The notes beneath the pieces were generated by a model. That model ran no database searches. It saw only the letters and a list, made by a program, of their open reading frames with translations, and was not told where the DNA came from. A stretch of DNA of 7,720 bases from Candidatus Poseidoniaceae archaeon (lineage in GTDB: Archaea; Thermoplasmatota; Poseidoniia; Poseidoniales; Poseidoniaceae). Location of the stretch: the NCBI GenBank assembly GCA_013330285.1, contig DUIP01000207.1, positions 1 through 7,720 on the forward strand, given 5' to 3'. Positions 5,917 to 7,720 of this stretch are shown here, piece after piece. The position numbers and the translations under genes are program-made. Numbering within the stretch: the stretch's first letter is position 1; each line of letters opens with the position of its first letter.

Positions 5917-6825
5917 GTGGCAAAGGTTGCAGTTTACGCCATCGGGGGTAATGCTCTCTCTTCACCGACTGGTGATGATGAGGGTCAAAGTGAGCAGGTA
6001 CTTGCTCACGTCATGTCGGACGTGGTCGACCTGTTGGAAGCCGGCTGGGGTGTTGTGCTTACACACGGAAATGGACCTCAAGTTGGTCATCTGATGGCGC
6101 TTGATCAGCACCTCACCCAACCCATGGATGCTTGGGTTGCAGCAACACAGGGCATGATCGGTCACGGCTTGGCGCTCAATCTTGATTCGATTCTTTCCAA
6201 ACGTCAACGCCCGGAGCGAACCGCAACCATCGTCACCCGAGTTCTCGTCGATCGAAGGGATCCAGGATTCAAGCGGCCAACAAAACCAGTAGGTCCGGTG
6301 CTTTCATCAAAAACGGTGATGGAAGCCGATTGGGATATCGCTGAGACAAAAGTGGGTCCGAGGCGAGTCGTGGCCAGCCCCCTTCCTGTCGAGATCATTG
6401 ATCTGCCAGTCATCCAGAAACTCGTTGACCTTCACGCCGTGGTGATTTGCGGTGGTGGCGGTGGGATTCCTGTGGTTCGTAAAGATCAACATTTCATCGG
6501 CGTTCCAGCCGTCATCGACAAGGATCGAGTCTCGGCTTTGCTGGCAATTAAATTGCAAGCAGACGCCCTCATTATTTCAACAGCTATCGACGCTGTGCGT
6601 ACTGGTTTTGGCACCGATAAGGAGCAAGTTCACCGAGTGCTCAACCTCGATGAATGCGAACTTCATCTTCAAGCGGGGGAATTCCCAGCAGGTTCCATGG
6701 GTCCAAAGATTGGCAGCCTTATGGAAGCAGCCCTTCATCAGCCCGGGCTACAAGCCATTTTGTGCCAACCCGGTGATGCTATTGATGCATTGAGGGGAAA
6801 TGCTGGAACGACGATAGTTGTGTAA
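5917..6825 (+). CDS. arcC: Carbamate kinase
   Basis: This enzyme interconverts carbamoyl phosphate plus ADP with ATP, ammonia and carbon dioxide. The 302-residue product belongs to the amino-acid kinase fold. Visible motifs are VYAIGGNAL (6-14), VLTHGNGPQVG (47-57), VAATQGMIGHGL (73-84), TRVLVDRRDPGF (107-118) with PTKPVGP (121-127), VVICGGGGGIPVV (175-187), VIDKDRVSALLA (199-210) and PAGSMGPKIGSLMEA (257-271). Length is normal for the family. The frame is open further upstream to 5746, inside the asnS gene, but the conserved first strand starts directly after the GTG at 5917, so that is the start used. The late ATP-site segment reads STAIDAV (221-227) where many relatives have TDVD. No arginine deiminase or ornithine carbamoyltransferase gene lies nearby, so the direction of flux is unknown. 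Confidence 0.93.
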   Translation: MAKVAVYAIGGNALSSPTGDDEGQSEQVLAHVMSDVVDLLEAGWGVVLTHGNGPQVGHLMALDQHLTQPMDAWVAATQGMIGHGLALNLDSILSKRQRPERTATIVTRVLVDRRDPGFKRPTKPVGPVLSSKTVMEADWDIAETKVGPRRVVASPLPVEIIDLPVIQKLVDLHAVVICGGGGGIPVVRKDQHFIGVPAVIDKDRVSALLAIKLQADALIISTAIDAVRTGFGTDKEQVHRVLNLDECELHLQAGEFPAGSMGPKIGSLMEAALHQPGLQAILCQPGDAIDALRGNAGTTIVV

Positions 6826-6873
6826 AGATGGATTGACCGCATGTTCATGTACTAGGGCGACTTGGGAAAATCG

Positions 6874-7329
6874 ATGACCAACAAGAGCATCCTCCCAGAA
6901 ATCGAAGCCTCTGCACACTGTGACGGACCATGTGGTGTCTATGACCCAGCAAGCGCCCGAATTGCCGGTGAAGCAGTTCAATCCATGACCAAGAAAATGC
7001 TAGCGCTTGAATACCCAAAGGTGTTCAGTTCTGAATCGATGGCATCCTACCTCAACACCATGAGCCGATACGCTGCGATCAAAGACGAAGAAGCACAGAA
7101 ATGTAAGCATGAATTGCTTGTTCTCTGGACTGATTTCTTCAAGCCCCAACACCTCGACGCACACCCTGAACTTCACACCACCTTTTGGCAAGCAGCAAAA
7201 CTTTGCAGCGCTTGCAAGGTTGAGGTTTCTGCAACCCACGCTCAAGAACTGATGGACGCCATCGAGGCAATCCATCACATGTTCTGGGAAATCAAGGGCC
7301 GAGATGTCCCTTGGATCCGAGCAAGCTGA
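6874..7329 (+). CDS. sodN: Nickel superoxide dismutase precursor
   Basis: SodN converts superoxide to oxygen and hydrogen peroxide at a nickel centre. The 151-residue precursor has a 14-residue propeptide ending ASA, then the nickel hook HCDGPCGVY (15-23). After cleavage His1, Cys2 and Cys6 of the mature protein supply the nickel ligands, and Tyr9 is present. The helical-bundle body includes DPASARIAGEAV (24-35), LLVLWTDFFKPQHL (81-94), HPELHTTFW (97-105) and MFWEIKGRD (136-144), all typical. The hook has Gly where Streptomyces has Leu (HCDLPC); the Gly form and the DPASARI/SMTKK wording recall marine cyanobacterial SodN. No export signal precedes the propeptide, so the enzyme should be cytosolic. 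I use the ATG at 6874; an in-frame TTG at 6862 is less likely. sodX follows after nine bases. Confidence 0.95.
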   Translation: MTNKSILPEIEASAHCDGPCGVYDPASARIAGEAVQSMTKKMLALEYPKVFSSESMASYLNTMSRYAAIKDEEAQKCKHELLVLWTDFFKPQHLDAHPELHTTFWQAAKLCSACKVEVSATHAQELMDAIEAIHHMFWEIKGRDVPWIRAS

Positions 7330-7331
7330 GG
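7328..7331 (+). promoter_or_regulatory. Ribosome-binding site overlapping the sodN stop
   Basis: The junction reads TGAGGGTCACACATG. The GAGG shares its GA with the TGA stop of sodN and lies seven bases before the ATG of sodX, which suggests that the protease is translated by ribosomes finishing sodN. Confidence 0.65.
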
Positions 7332-7338
7332 GTCACAC

Positions 7339-7635
7339 ATGCAGCGATTCATCGCTGTTGTATCTGGCGACAGCATGTGGCCAACATACACCGATGGTCA
7401 GCGGCTTGAATGCACTTCTGATCTTCAACAGTTGGTCGTCGGTTCGGTGGTTGTGTTCATTCACCCACTCCGCTCTCACCTTCGAGCGATAAAACGAATC
7501 AAAGATATCGATGAGAAGTCCTTGTTTGTTGAGGGCGATCATCCAGACCCTCTTGCCTCTGAAGATTCTCACAATTTTGGCCGAATTCCTCGATCAAATG
7601 TGGTTGGCATTGTGCTCGATTTCGAATCTGAATGA
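7339..7635 (+). CDS. sodX: Nickel-type superoxide dismutase maturation protease (S26 family)
   Basis: SodX removes the SodN propeptide so that the new N-terminal histidine can bind nickel. The 98-residue protein is a minimal S26 signal-peptidase-like domain. The nucleophile is Ser12 in VSGDSMWPTYTDG (8-20), and the general base is Lys52 in RAIKRIK (49-55). The later box VEGDHPDPLASEDSHNFG (64-81) and IPRSNVVGIV (83-92) are characteristic of the family. Unlike leader peptidases it has no N-terminal membrane anchor, which fits processing of a cytosolic substrate. Its place directly after sodN, with an overlapping ribosome-binding site, is the usual arrangement and strongly supports the assignment. 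The gene ends eight bases before the 3' end of the opposing tRNA-Lys. Confidence 0.93.
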   Translation: MQRFIAVVSGDSMWPTYTDGQRLECTSDLQQLVVGSVVVFIHPLRSHLRAIKRIKDIDEKSLFVEGDHPDPLASEDSHNFGRIPRSNVVGIVLDFESE

Positions 7636-7643
7636 GCCAAGAG

Positions 7644-7720
7644 TGGCGGGCCTGACGGGGTTCGAACCCGCGACCGATGGATTAAGAGTCCATCGCTCTA
7701 CCTGACTAAGCTACAGGCCC
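7644..7720 (-). tRNA. tRNA-Lys (anticodon CUU), CCA encoded
   Basis: Read on the minus strand, the acceptor stem GGGCCTG pairs perfectly with CAGGCCC. The anticodon stem ATGGA/TCCAT encloses CTCTTAA, giving anticodon CTT. The T arm is CGGGG/GCGGG-like around TTCGAAC, and the D loop contains AGTCAGGTAGA. Discriminator G (7647) is followed by genomic CCA (7644-7646). The 5' end falls exactly on the last base of the window, so the gene is complete but its promoter is outside. No intron is present. The sequence closely resembles archaeal tRNA-Lys. Confidence 0.95.

Noticed and set aside
7636..7643. A terminator or attachment site between sodX and tRNA-Lys
   Set aside because: Only eight bases separate them, with no T-run, hairpin or duplicated tRNA end in the window.
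7511..7705. Plus-strand frame with a GFEPATDGLRV-type ending
   Set aside because: It is an antisense reading of tRNA-Lys joined to a shadow of sodX, a common misannotation.

Overview
The window most likely comes from a compact archaeal genome, probably a marine euryarchaeon of the Marine Group II (Poseidoniales) kind. The asparaginyl-tRNA synthetase is of the archaeal type, and both tRNAs (Pro-UGG and Lys-CUU) have archaeal-looking bodies with an encoded CCA. Several starts have a GAGG or AGGTG ribosome-binding site. Genes are packed with gaps of 8 to about 140 bases. The domain-level call is fairly firm; the lineage is inferred from gene content and was not tested by a tree.

Layout, left to right. 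(1) The C-terminal tail of an unidentified protein (1-102), then tRNA-Pro (138-215). (2) A minus-strand pair, a membrane-anchored family 2 glycosyltransferase followed by a small parvulin prolyl isomerase that overlaps its end (1486 down to 229). (3) A plus-strand group diverging from it: a membrane protein that looks like a glycosyltransferase without its catalytic motifs (1614-2447), a SerB-like HAD phosphatase (2481-3263) and a tiny double CPxCG zinc-knuckle protein (3290-3397). (4) A minus-strand operon converging on that group: asnS (5778-4447), then a saccharopine/lysine dehydrogenase-like oxidoreductase (4437-3394). (5) A plus-strand group diverging from asnS: carbamate kinase (5917-6825), the nickel superoxide dismutase precursor sodN (6874-7329) and its S26-type maturation protease sodX (7339-7635). 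(6) tRNA-Lys on the minus strand, ending at the window edge.

Functionally, the clearest unit is sodN-sodX. SodN carries a 14-residue propeptide ahead of the His-Cys-Asp-Gly-Pro-Cys nickel hook, and SodX is the serine/lysine peptidase expected to expose the N-terminal histidine. The asnS-dehydrogenase pair and the sodN-sodX pair share the same junction, in which the upstream TGA stop is embedded in the TGAGG ribosome-binding site of the next gene. The glycosyltransferase pair probably concerns lipid-linked sugar or surface polysaccharide chemistry.

I found no CRISPR array, insertion sequence, phage gene or long non-coding stretch. Every gap between genes is under 150 bases. The most unusual items are the Ni-SOD module with a cyanobacteria-like hook in an archaeal context, the catalytic-site-less glycosyltransferase relative, and the zinc-knuckle microprotein whose stop overlaps that of the converging gene.
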